From: Monomorium pharaonis
Taxonomy: Eukaryota; Arthropoda; Insecta; Hymenoptera; Formicidae
Direction: 5' to 3'
NCBI RefSeq assembly: GCF_013373865.1
Contig: NC_050475.1
Coordinates: 1,813,001 to 1,877,000, forward strand
Length of the DNA stretch: 64,000 nucleotides
A program made the translations under genes and the position numbers. The notes beneath the pieces are model-generated. The model did not search any database, had not been told where the DNA came from, and worked only from the letters and a program-made list of their open reading frames with translations. Of this stretch, positions 27,901 to 38,992 are shown one piece after another. The first letter of the stretch is position 1, and each line of letters starts with the position of its first letter.

Positions 27901-28521
27901 ATTCAAAATTTTACTTTTTCTATCGCATACCCAATGTTCATTTAAAATAAAGCATTTTCTTATTCGTTTGAGACAGCATACCTAAACGTAAACATGCCAT
28001 TAATAATTGCAGGCAACCGGATAAGAATGCGAGAAGTATGGCGAAATCAGCATTTCTTCCTTGCACATAGTCGTGAGTCATTAGTGCCATGAGCGCAGTA
28101 GGACCGATTGTAATATCTTTACAGGAACCAAATATTACATAAACTATTGCGCCCATAAATGCCGAGTAAAGACCATACTAGAAATAAACATCAAGCATTC
28201 TCAATCTTGATTGAAGAGCATCAAAACATAAGAGAAACATTGCTTTATATTTATATTTATATTTAATTAATAAGCAAGAAATCAATATTTTATTTGAACA
28301 TATTGTATTATTACTTGGGGTTCTAAACCAGCCAACGTCGCGTATGCGAGTCCCTGTGGCATAACGGTAAGACCGACTGTTATACCGGCTATGATGTCGC
28401 TAAGGAATTTTTCTGAGTCATATTTCGGTAACCACCCTAGGATTGGTACGCGTCTCAGTGCTAATTTGTATAGCCGATTGGTATAGGTCTTTTTCTTCCA
28501 GCGTTCAGTTTCAGCAGCCAT
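24940..28521 (-). CDS. SLC26 family sulfate/anion transporter, SLC26A11-like, paralog 1 (8 exons, 635 aa)
   Basis: Exons in transcription order are 28521-28315, 28177-27982, 27667-27447, 27362-26798, 26719-26493, 26303-26130, 25372-25210 and 25094-24940. All have GT/AG boundaries, phases agree and the sum is 1908 nt. The N-terminus has the family signature VPILGWLPKY, then a first membrane segment with GLTVMPQGLAYATLAGLEPQ, and YGLYSAF, GPTALMALMT and FISIPVTVGFTSA follow. The transport core spans about residues 30-470 and is hydrophobic with many membrane helices. NNQT in an extracellular loop could be glycosylated. A STAS domain follows at about 475-600 (VPVVVDCRYVLGADFTAAKG). This family moves sulfate, chloride, bicarbonate or oxalate across membranes, and the transported ion cannot be read from sequence. 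The ATG at 28521 lies one base after a CTAG acceptor, so the gene has an untranslated first exon. A paralog lies at 38993-43411. Confidence 0.9.
25591..25972. mobile_element. TA-flanked MITE (CAGTCGAACC family), interrupted at its left end
   Basis: The right end reads GGTTCGACTG followed by TA (25973-25974). The matching left terminus CAGTCGAACCTCCC is split: its first three bases, CAG, lie at 25591-25593 after TA (25589-25590), and the rest resumes at 25716 after a second CAG. TCCCATTTAGCATA near the left end is inverted near the right end. A TA duplication with CAG...CTG ends suggests a Tc1/mariner/pogo-type non-autonomous element. It sits in the SLC26 paralog 1 intron between 25372 and 26130. 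Confidence 0.75.
25594..25715. mobile_element. Near-perfect foldback element nested in the MITE
   Basis: A 122-bp insertion built of two arms of about 48 bp that are almost perfect reverse complements. The left arm begins GGTGCGTTCGGGAAGA and includes GCTATCAGCATCAGTC. The right arm ends CTTCCCGAACGCACGCA. A short loop near 25643-25665 separates them. CAG is duplicated on either side. The arms have few mismatches, which suggests a recent insertion or gene conversion. Confidence 0.8.
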
Positions 28522-28951
28522 CCTAGATCAAAGCAGCTTCATGGTTAAAGCATGGAACAAATAATTACATATAAGTTTTTCTATATGCATACATACATTC
28601 TATTTAAAAAATATTTAAAAAACATATATAAATTATTTGTCTAAGCAACCAGATAATTAATCACTATTTTAACGAGACAAATTTTAGCGGACATTATTAC
28701 TATTATAAATTTCTATTATACAAAAGTATCGTATTTAAGATGTGTCTAGATCCTGCATTGTACATTTTTTAATATTAATTAAACAATATTATTATCTACT
28801 TTATATATGGACAAGAGATATTTATCAATTAAAAAGGTTAAATTAAAACATATTTTAAATAACATTAAAAAATTTTTTTAACATTTTATGATATACATGT
28901 ACTAAAGATATATATTATATCATAACGCAAGAATATACGTTATCATGGCCA

Positions 28952-29077
28952 CTATTCCGTACACAGTTACCGATAGTTGTCGATTCGATAACTGCCATTG
29001 CGCATATATTTTCATATATCAAAATACGTACGCAACGACACTTATCAAACCGACATCGGTAACCGTGTACGGAATAG
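28952..29077. mobile_element. Small inverted-repeat element upstream of SLC26 paralog 1
   Basis: CTATTCCGTACACAGTTACC on the left is matched by GGTAACCGTGTACGGAATAG on the right, with a further match of CGAT and GTTGTCG against CGACATCGG. The unit is about 126 bp, without coding capacity. It lies inside the probable 5' UTR intron of SLC26 paralog 1. Confidence 0.75.
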
Positions 29078-29606
29078 CAGTCCCATATTCCGTTATTGAA
29101 AATATAAATTGTATTATACTATAGATATACATATAGTAACAATTGTCATTGTAAATAGAATATAAAGATATTCATGTTCAATAAATAAAAAACATAAAAA
29201 TGCATTATACAAAAGGATAACCGGTGAAACATAAAATTATAAAATTTAGGAAAAGAAAACAGTTTAATATTTTATTAAATTAATTTACTCTGAAAAAAAT
29301 CGATTTTTTTCTTAATATGTAATATTAAAATTTAGTCTTAAAAATATGCTATATGAACATAGTGATTAATTCCTCCTGACTTCTCTTACAAATTAATAAC
29401 GTTATCAGGCCCACGCACATATTATCTGTATTTATTTACGGAAGTATTGATAATATAAATTGTTGAAACGTGTGTGTCACTCCCGCGAACATGAGATTAT
29501 TTATATCTCATATTATACGTATGAGCTTAATTTATTAAAGTTACCATAGATAAAAAATGCGGAACCACGATTCCAACAATAAATAATAGAGAATGAAGAG
29601 CGGCAA

Positions 29607-29632
29607 GTGTGTGTGTGTGTGTGTGTGTGTGT
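29607..29632 (+). repeat. (GT)n microsatellite
   Basis: About thirteen uninterrupted GT units, some 190 bp downstream (in minus-strand sense) of the proposed SLC26 paralog 1 transcription start. Confidence 0.95.
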
Positions 29633-29820
29633 ACGAAGGTAGATACTTTCACTGGGAGAGAAACGAGTTTCGTTGAACACGCGTATTTGCCTTTTTTTCT
29701 TCTGAAATCACTCTAATTCATAGAATTTACACGTGCTACTTCATGTACTAAATTTACTATCTTGTATTGAATGCACCTTAAAGCTCTCTCGCGTGCGCTT
29801 ACAAATTCCAGCGGACTGTA

Positions 29821-29858
29821 GACTGAAAGTATGCGTGTTCTGTAGTGCCCCTTATATA
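29821..29858 (-). promoter_or_regulatory. Candidate core promoter for SLC26 paralog 1 (TATA box plus Inr)
   Basis: Read on the minus strand, TATATAAG (29858-29851) is followed 34 bases later by TCAGTC (29826-29821), an exact match to the arthropod initiator. The start base would be about 29824. A strong donor, GTAAGC, begins at 29802, which gives a short untranslated exon of about 22 nt. That exon could splice to the acceptor one base before the start codon at 28521. The motifs are seen; their use is inferred. Confidence 0.5.
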
Positions 29859-32800
29859 CTTGGATAACGAGCCGAACTTACATCGGATGGGGAAAAGTCG
29901 TTGCTAACCTTCGCACTTTTTTATGCGAGAAACTTGAAAAATACGTTATCGATATCCTTATCCGTACCACGATACTTAGTAAGATCCAATAAAAAAAATT
30001 TTAGCGTCAATACTTTTAGTTATGTAAAATTGCATATTAAATAAATAAAATTACATATAAAAAGTATATAAAATAATTAGGGTACACATAAAGAATTGCA
30101 AATTTGCAATTGCAAATGCTGTTTGTAATCTGTTTTTTTAACTAAAAATTTTCTTGGGAAGAATTTAGCTAATTGGAATTTTTAAAAAGTTAATTAGCTA
30201 TAATATTTCATAATAAAATTTTTTAATTTTTTTACTTTATAAACTCTTAGAAAAATTTAATACTAACAATACTTATTTAATTAGTAATTAATTTAATGAA
30301 TGTTTCCCCTAAATTTTTAATTCATTCCATTTTTCTTAATATTTACATATATATTTTGATTGCGACATAAACTACCCGATAGAAGTTGTACATAAAAATG
30401 ATAAATTTTAGTAGCCTAGGTGGCTTTCATTTTACAAGAGTTTAAAAAATTTCAAGGCTGACCGGATTAACCACTGACTATAGGACCTGCCTGTAATACT
30501 TTCCAGATAACAAAAAACTTATGCAGATCGCGTGGTTAACGAACATGAGTGCTAGCCTTCGACGTTTCTACAAAGATTAATTGTGCAATTAATACGCATA
30601 AAAATTTTACGCATTTTTACACACACAACATACACACACTTTTATATAGATACCGCCATAAATATTTTACCTGAATTGAGTCTCATTCCCCGGTTAAAGC
30701 CCGAAAAGTATTATGAGGCATTCGAAGGCAGTGTACATCTCGTGGACATCTTGTAACAGTCTTTTCGTAGAATACCGTTGGTCCGTATGAGATCCATGGA
30801 ATTATGTGTTCATCGGATTGTCTGAATAAGAAAAAGTTCTCCAAACACGGCTGTCAATCTATTAAAAAATGAAAGCAACCTTGACCCGTCTGTGTACTTG
30901 AATATTCTTCTAGAATATGGAAGTACGTTTTCCTTCGTTTTTCTATAATAAAGAAGTGGCATCCTCCAACGACATATGTAATTTAATCGTAGTATCACGC
31001 GCGACGCATCCTCTCACGCATCGAGGACTCAAACTTCATCAAGTAAATCGTGTGCCAGTTGTTTGTCGTACAACGTTTCAATGGTCACAAGCGACTCAAT
31101 TTGAAGCATTAAGTACAGTATTATTGTCAAGCATTTAGTCTATTAACTCGAAGGACACGTGCTCGCCGAGAATATCTCTGATTGTCTCAAAATTAACCCT
31201 TGATCTCTAATACCAATAAAGGGAGAAAGTTTTGCGCTCGTTACTCATTGTTTCCGAATAACATTCTTACTTCTTTATATATATATATATATATATATTT
31301 ATATAATTTTAAAAAAATATTCTCTTGCTCTTTTATGGAATTTATAATTTTGAAAAAAATGTTATTAAAAAGTACAACACTTGAATATATAAAAAATATA
31401 AATAAAATAGGTTTTTTTTTAAACTTTTACAAGTATAGTCATTAGAGTGACAATAATTTACAATATAAGAGTTATATGTAGACATGTAAACATATAAATC
31501 TGTGTTGGTTATTTCAGTTTGTGTGTTGAGAAAAATTACTTTTATTTACTTCATATGTGTCATCTCTATTATAATTATTATATTATATTATAAAAAAACA
31601 TAATTTGTATAAACATAAAATGTGCCTCTATATTAATAGCATTATGTTATTTATATTATTCAATATCTTTATAATAAATACAATAAATTTTGATTGAACA
31701 TGACAAATACTATTTCATTATTCAAAATTCTTGTACGCATCTCGTTAAAAATATCTATATATCAACATCTGTAATATAATATTGACACTCATGTGTCTCT
31801 CCAAACATAGTATTTTGTTCAGACACTTGTGTCACGTGTCGGTATGTGCTTTTATCTCTTAGCAAAAACTGAAATAAACCATGATAAATATTCTTGATGT
31901 AAATTCATTACGCTTCAAATATATTTTTCAAGCAACACACTAAATAAACTTGATATATGACCATTGAAACATTGATGAAACTAAGTAGCTGTTATTTTAT
32001 AATAAATAAAAACACTATCCTGAAAAAGAAACTCATTATTTTCATTAGCATATACTGCAAAAATAATATTGTAATATATACATATAATTGCAAAAATAAT
32101 TATAAAAAGAAATCCACAACTCTTCTAGTCGGAGATTATTTGAAACACATAATAATCAGGCTTTTAAAAAGCTATTAAGATTATACTTTCTAATATCAAT
32201 AATTGTAACTGTCAAAAACATATTGAACCACTTACTTAAATTTTCTTTGTAATCATTTTACAACTTTACTTTTACAAGTTTAGATTTTTTTATGTTACCG
32301 AAAATAACGAGTTTCTTTTGCAGAGAACAATTTGTTACAAAATAACTATTCAACTGCAGCAATATTTTAATAACTACGTTTGTCATATAATAAAAAAAGT
32401 CGCATAATTAAATAAAAAATAGCGATATAATCACTTAATAGCTTTGTTGATAAATATTCTGAAAGGTAATGCAATTTATTTAATTTAACCTCTAAAAACT
32501 TACAAAAAGGTAGTCCCACTGTCGAAATATCGTCGTAGCTAGGAACACGAAGGATGTCAAAGTCCTATACAAGATATTATAAAATTATGCACACAATATC
32601 TTATAAAATTCCACTGAAAGAGTTACTGTCAAATCAATTAAAAATACAGAAACTGTCGACGAACACTGACAGCCGCCCAACCGGTATTTCTCACGACGTC
32701 CGCAATTTGTGTCAATTAATGTCGTGTTGCCAACTACGAAAAAAAAATTATACTAGCTAGGTGCACTCAACCTTGCATTTGTCCACAATTGTGATGTGGC

Positions 32801-33000
32801 AAGTCTGAAATCACTTAAGAAATCGACCAATCGAACGTGAGGAGTCGCATGGAAATATGCCTTATCGTGGAGCTTGACCCGCGCCCTGAAAAAGTCCACG
32901 GAGAGCACCTTCTCCCCAGCAGCCAATCAACGCACTTGATAAACAGCGTGGCAACTAGCGCGGAGGAATTTTTGAAATTATCTTTCGACGATTTCTGTTT

Positions 33001-33113
33001 ATGGCGTCCGTATCGTCTGTAACTCTACCAGGGTTGGGGCATTCTTTCTGGTTCTACTGGACGCTGTGCAACACCACGTTGAATCGCCTTGGCGAGTATT
33101 GCAAACTAGCAAG
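33001..33113 (+). other. Candidate first exon of the orphan gene, containing a 38-codon open frame
   Basis: The segment ends in AAG followed by donor GTAAAA at 33114. From the ATG at 33001 an open frame runs to the donor, beginning MASVSSVTLPGLGHSF and ending NRLGEYCKLA plus two bases. The two-base remainder does not fit the acceptor before the orphan gene's start at 33882, so this is more likely 5' UTR with an upstream ORF, or the start of a different short protein. A CCAAT motif lies about 70 bp upstream of the ATG. Confidence 0.35.
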
Positions 33114-33881
33114 GTAAAAAAAAAAGAGAAAAAGATTGAGATCCTCCGCATCGCGTATCGTAGCCTACGATGACTCGGTGTCCTCGGTGTCCACGTTGTC
33201 TAACGTTAATTGTCTATCACGTTTCAAAACATTCGCAAACGCACCTTGGATAAGGCCTGTTATTGTGTTTTGCTGTCGAACAATAACATTACCCTTCGCT
33301 GTTTATATTTACATCGGGAAAAGGTAATATTAGGGGTTACAAGATTACAACACGGAGATCTGTGTGTAAAAAGTAGGTTGGTTGTGGGCAGGAAATTTTC
33401 GGAAACTGCTTGTGCTCGAAAAATCGGTGACTGATCTAATAATCTCGCTGTTACTCCCTGTGTTGCTGCTACACCAGCTTTGTGATTTCTTGGACGAATC
33501 GCTGATTTTTCTTTCAAATCTCCTGTGGCATACATATATATGGCGACATGCTAATAAATATCTCACGTAGAGTAGAATTTGTTCTCTAGTACCAAGATTC
33601 TGGGTTATTTAGCACACAACACACATAGGTCTCTTGAAAAGTTATTTCTCAACTATGTATTGTAAGAAATATGCATACCAATTGAAAATAATAGATGCAG
33701 TAGACAATTTTTTTTACATCATCATTTACAAGTTGTTTATAACCCAGGATATCTTGTGAATTGTAAATAATTTGTTGAGGGTGTAAGAACACTTTCTAAA
33801 TGTCATCAACTTATGTTTAGCTGAATTGCATTGCATTACATAAAATATCTTGGTCTTATGAATGTATTTGTGATAGGTATA

Positions 33882-36800
33882 ATGGATTACGCTGTTGAAA
33901 GTTTAGAAAAAACTTCCGACATAGAGCGGAATGCAACACTCAACAAGCTACTTAATATGCAATGGCTGAAAAATACATCTCATTCAGCAAATCCGTATGT
34001 TTAACCCTTTTTTTTGTCTTGGTATATATTTTTTGTATTGTAAACATTGGATTTTTGTGTTTCTTCTGACTTATTCCTCAATCATTTATCAGTAATCTGA
34101 TTTTTACGAATATCTTGTGATATAAGCAATTGCAATTACAATTACAATATCAATGTGACATTTTGTATGATAATAAGAGACAAAGTCATTTTTGTCTTAT
34201 GTGATAATATATATATGTAGTTGTTTAAAGTATAGATATTATAAGACTGTGTATTGTATAAGTCTTATAAATTAAATACATTACAACAAAATTTATATAC
34301 ATCTATTATGCAGAATATTTCAAAATATTACTTTTAGTTATAAATATTAGAGCCAGTGTGAGAGAAGTAGAATTAAAGAATTATGACAAATTGAGCTTAA
34401 AAGATAAAAGCTAATAAAATTTCATTTCTTAGATTAAATTTTTATATTTGTTAGAGGTATTTAATGTATTAAATATTATAGTTGATTAAATTTTCTACAA
34501 TTTATATTAATATAAATAATTTTATATAAATTTTTACTAGCTGGTATATAAGAGGATGGACTAAAGGTATTACACTATGACTAATAACATTGTGCCTGTT
34601 ATATTTTAAAATTATTTTTATACTGACTTTTTTATTACAGTGAAAAGATAAAATCTGTTGTCTATAAGCAAGTGCAAGACCAGGATGTGAATAGAGAAAT
34701 AGAAGATCAGGCTTCAAAACTGACAGAAACCATCAAGAAGCATTTAGCCAAAGAACGTGATAAATATTCTTCAATCCACAATCCATGTGAAGAAAATTTA
34801 TCTAACGACACAATGCCAGAAAAGGAGAATGTACAGAACAAAGATGTAATTACAACCGATTTGTTTCCGAATATTGATAAACTGACTAGGCAAAAGAATG
34901 AGAAAGAGATGTTAAGTATTGTGGAAAATATCGTGACGTCAAAGCTAAAAGTTGAATTTTCTATAAACAAAGAGAATAAAGATCAATTAAGTACATCGGA
35001 GAATAACGCTGAAGATGTTATACAGTAAGTATAAAGAAAGAATGTTAATTTATTAATTATAGTTAATTTGTTATTCTTCTGTTTAATATTCTATATTTAT
35101 AATAAAGGAGGGACATGGTATGTACAAATCTGTCCGATTTACAAAAAACCAATGGAGGTGAAGAGCTGAAGTTATTAAAATATTCTGATGGTAATAATAA
35201 TGAATCCAAATCAGTGTCGGATAAACAAGAATTAACTTCCAAGATAACTGATACAGAAAACAATAAAACCTCAGCAGAAGCAAAGAATAAAGGTAAATTT
35301 TTTACATGAAATGTACATATATTTTTTATTTTTTTATTTTGTTTAATTTACAATGTATTTATCATGTTTTATATAATTTTATTAATATTATATCTATTTG
35401 TAATATACTATTTATTTCATTTTAGATATGAATATAAAAACTAATGTTACAAAAATAAATATTGATGCTGGAGATACAAATTTAATTAAAGACAATGAAA
35501 AGTCTTCTACTCCTAGTAACAATTCTAAGAAGACAGCTTGCAATTTATCAAAATCCCTGAACACTGCCGATAAAAATGGAAAAGATCACTTTAATAATAA
35601 ACCTAATACAAAAAATAACACAAGAAAACAAGAGTTTGTAAAACAACGTAATGTTTCAAAAAGTGGAATAGAAAAGGAGACAAAGAATATTACTGCGAAG
35701 CCAAACTTGGTGAAAACAGGCTGCGAGGCGATTGATACATATCAAAATAAAAATTCGAACAAAAGTTCACAAAAACAAACATCAAAACAATCGAAATTGA
35801 AAGGTCAAGAGTCTCTTAAAAAAAATGCATCTACACCTAACTCTTCTGATGATAAAACGGAGAGAGCAACACCTGAAAACTTGAGCTTGCCATTAAATGA
35901 ATCTGAAAAGAAAAATGATAAGTTTATTTATGAAAAAAATGGTCAATGTGATCAAAAAACAAATCGTGTTGATTTTAGAAAAAATACATTTGTCACGCAA
36001 TATAAAAACTCAACATTCTTAAAACCAACGCATATTTCGAAAACAGGACAAGCCTCAACGTTTGGAAAAAATTCACCATATACGTACAGTAATCCAAAAT
36101 TTGATAGAGATCGTAATGGCGGTTTTGAGCGCAAAGTTGTGAAAAAAGAACACAAACTTGCTAATACATTCGCAAAATCAAATGTAGAAACTGAAGAACT
36201 TAACACCAACAATTTGGAAAGTTGTACAAAACAGAAAAATGAAATAATTCAACCAGAAAATGTAAAATCAACGTGTAAAGTAGATGCATTTAGTAATAGA
36301 AACGATGTAAATTCTGTAAAAATGGAGACACAATTAATACAAAGTAAAGAAAATATAAATTTAAGTATTGATTATCCAGAAAAATCTACAACGTCAGAAC
36401 AGCTTTGCGAAGAAACGAATAATTTCTCTAAGGTTGATACCAAAAAAAATCACCAACATGAAAAAACGAATAACGAAAAAATAGATCCATTCGAACACTC
36501 GCCCAATCTAGTCTCGGATAGCTATGTTACGGATTCACAAACCACGAGGCATTCTAATCAGTATTTATTAAAGCTAGAAAATGTGCAACATACGAATGAT
36601 TTAAATCAATTGGAAAGTGATCAAGCTTGGAATCAATCATCTGACAATGCTGTGCAGAAAGATGCAACGGTTATGAGCTTACAACAGTCTATACAAAATA
36701 TGTATTTTAATTCACAACACACTTTTACTCAAGCAGGAAATCCAACGAGATATATATCGCCATGGGAATCAAATAATAGTAAGTTCTACGATCAATATTT

Positions 36801-37944
36801 TCCAGTTGACGATGCAATGCGAATGCCGTATATTTCGAATACTTTCAACACACCATCTTATGATTACAACACGCAAATGTCAAATGATAACGTTACCGTT
36901 ACATCTACGCTAGAAACTACGATGAGTAATAGAGAAAATTCAAATCTGCTATATAGATACGGGCTGAATGTACAACATAGACCAGTAATGGCCTCAGATT
37001 TTTCCAGTCATTCTGTACCATCGTGTCAGACTGATCAAGCTAGATGGGATTCCACGGTACAAGACAGCTTTCACGTTGAACATCCGTATGTTGTGACACA
37101 GCCTACAATGATGCACGTTTACAATCCTACAACTTTTGGTCCTGACAACTTTGATAATACGCATACAATAGATTACGTATCGCATCCAGTTATTTATGCA
37201 CCATCCCCATACATGCAAACGTGGAATTCGCATTTACAGTATCCGCTGCCCGTTATGTATAATTCTGCGTACGCGAATTATACTACGTTTTCTCACAATA
37301 ATCAGTCAAATAATTATAACAGTTCTATGCATGATCAGCAGCATAAACATAATCCTTATACGCAAACGAGCAATTATGTTAGAGATACGTATGACACGAA
37401 TACTCACACTGCACAAGGAAGAAACACAGTCGATAATATTCAATCAAGATCCAATTATTATAAGAAGCATCAAGACAATTGTCGAGCAGTTTATGACGTT
37501 CCCCAGTATGTAGCACCAGTTTCGTATTCGAGATCGCAACAAGGTATGAATTTAATGCAATCTACAACAGGTACAGGTCTGTACAACGTGTCATATTGTC
37601 CATCAAATCAGAAACATAAGCAAAATGGAGCGAATCACGTGAGGAATCAGACACAAGATTTTGTTTGCGATGATAACAGCTCAGAAGACATCCCTCCAAT
37701 AATATCTCCGAAAGAATTCGTAACAAACGATATAAATATTTCGAATAATAAAATGGATCAGTTTTCGACACGTGTATTTAAACCAGAGTACAAGACGAGA
37801 TTGAACTCAGGATATCGCCCGTCAGCCTCTTTGCCAAGATATAACAACAGTTTTCGTAGAAATACAACTTTTCAAGATTTCCCAAAAGACTGTACATATC
37901 CCGTTAGTATTGGCCGCGGTACATACAAAACTAAAAGAACATAA
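33882..37944 (+). CDS. Unrecognised large Asn/Ser/Thr/Gln-rich protein, probably disordered (4 exons, 1066 aa)
   Basis: Exons are 33882-33994, 34641-35024, 35108-35292 and 35426-37944. GT/AG introns and phases agree, total 3201 nt. An in-frame ATG also exists at 33858, but a TGATAG acceptor-like site at 33876 favours 33882. The N-terminus (residues 1-75) has helical, charged sequence (MDYAVESLEKTSDIERNATL, then EKIKSVVYKQVQ). Residues about 75-500 are Asn/Lys/Ser/Thr-rich with low complexity. Residues about 500-820 are rich in Tyr, Asn, Gln, His and Pro, like prion-like domains. The last 60 residues are basic, with RPSASLPRYNNSFRR and a terminal SIGRGTYKTKRT. I see no enzyme motif, zinc finger, signal peptide or membrane segment and do not recognise the family. 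Composition suggests RNA-granule or scaffold behaviour, but this is inference only. It sits between two minus-strand SLC26 paralogs. Confidence 0.8.
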
Positions 37945-38992
37945 AAATATTAGAAATGAATCGTTAAAGTTTGCTTCTACTATTTTTATTTCATAAAATA
38001 TGAATATTCTCATGTAAAAATTTTATTTCATTTATTTTAAAATATATCTCGTATCTAAATCTCATTAAGAAAATCAAAATTTTGTGAGTTATTCAATAAA
38101 ATTGCAAGTATATTTCCTGTTATCTACTATAAATTATATATTTTTTTATAATGTCTCCTTTTCTATTTTTGATATGTTTGAAATATTACGTTTTATGTAA
38201 CAGATATAATATTAAGATAGAAATTTTCTGTTATACCAAAAAAATGTACAGATGTTATTAAGTTCAGATTTATATAATATTGTGATATTGAGCAATCCAA
38301 AATAGATGCTTCGTCAAGACTCGCTTTAAATCTTTATAGAGCTTAAGATACTATGTTTAAAAAAATATGCGTTCTGTTTAAGTCTGTAAGTTTTCACAGA
38401 TGAGTTCAGTTACGAATCGCAGGATATGTATCACAAAATTGTTAGACTTTGAAACATATCCATTGTGAGAAATGTTATCCAATAAATATTTAGCATGTAA
38501 GATGTTCTTATGTTTGATTTCTTATAATTTTAAGATAGAATGTTTCAGAAAAATATACTCCACATGTACTTTATTTTTCTATCTTATTATTGTTTAAATA
38601 ACTGTACTCTACTCTGTTAATAAAGAAGGTATAGTTTATTTTTTTGGACTAATTTTATAAAATAAATACATTTTAATATTTTTATATCTGATAATTTATA
38701 TCACATTATTTATTAATCCCTTAAAAATCACTAATTTTTAAAGCATATATAGATTCTTTGTACAATCAATTATAAATTCAAAGTTTATTAATATAAAGAA
38801 TATGAAAGTAAATGTTTCCAAGCGTTAATAATAATATTTACATATTAATATTGGCATATTGATTAAAAAGCGAAACATACAAAAAGTATGAGGTGTTTAA
38901 TCGAATACTGCACGCATACGCGCGCACACGAGTAATATAAAATAATTCTATACGTATCGTGTATGTATATAAAAAAATACTGAAAATGTATA
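37945..38992. other. Convergent 3' flank between orphan gene and SLC26 paralog 2
   Basis: About 1 kb of AT-rich DNA with polyadenylation motifs and no supportable coding sequence. The plus-strand orphan gene and the minus-strand SLC26 gene end here tail to tail. Confidence 0.6.
38095..38100 (+). terminator. Candidate polyadenylation signal of the orphan gene
   Basis: AATAAA about 150 bp after the stop codon at 37944, in AT-rich sequence. Confidence 0.5.

Larger units (their letters stand above)
28522..33000. other. Intergenic / 5' intron region between SLC26 paralog 1 and the orphan gene
   Basis: AT-rich, with no supportable coding exon. It holds an inverted-repeat element (28952-29077), a (GT)n tract (29607-29632), a minus-strand core-promoter candidate (29821-29858) and, near 32.9 kb, a CCAAT-containing sequence ahead of the orphan gene's likely first exon. 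Confidence 0.6.

Noticed and set aside
35952..37771. Several minus-strand open frames inside the orphan gene
   Set aside because: They are shadows of the long plus-strand exon 35426-37944.
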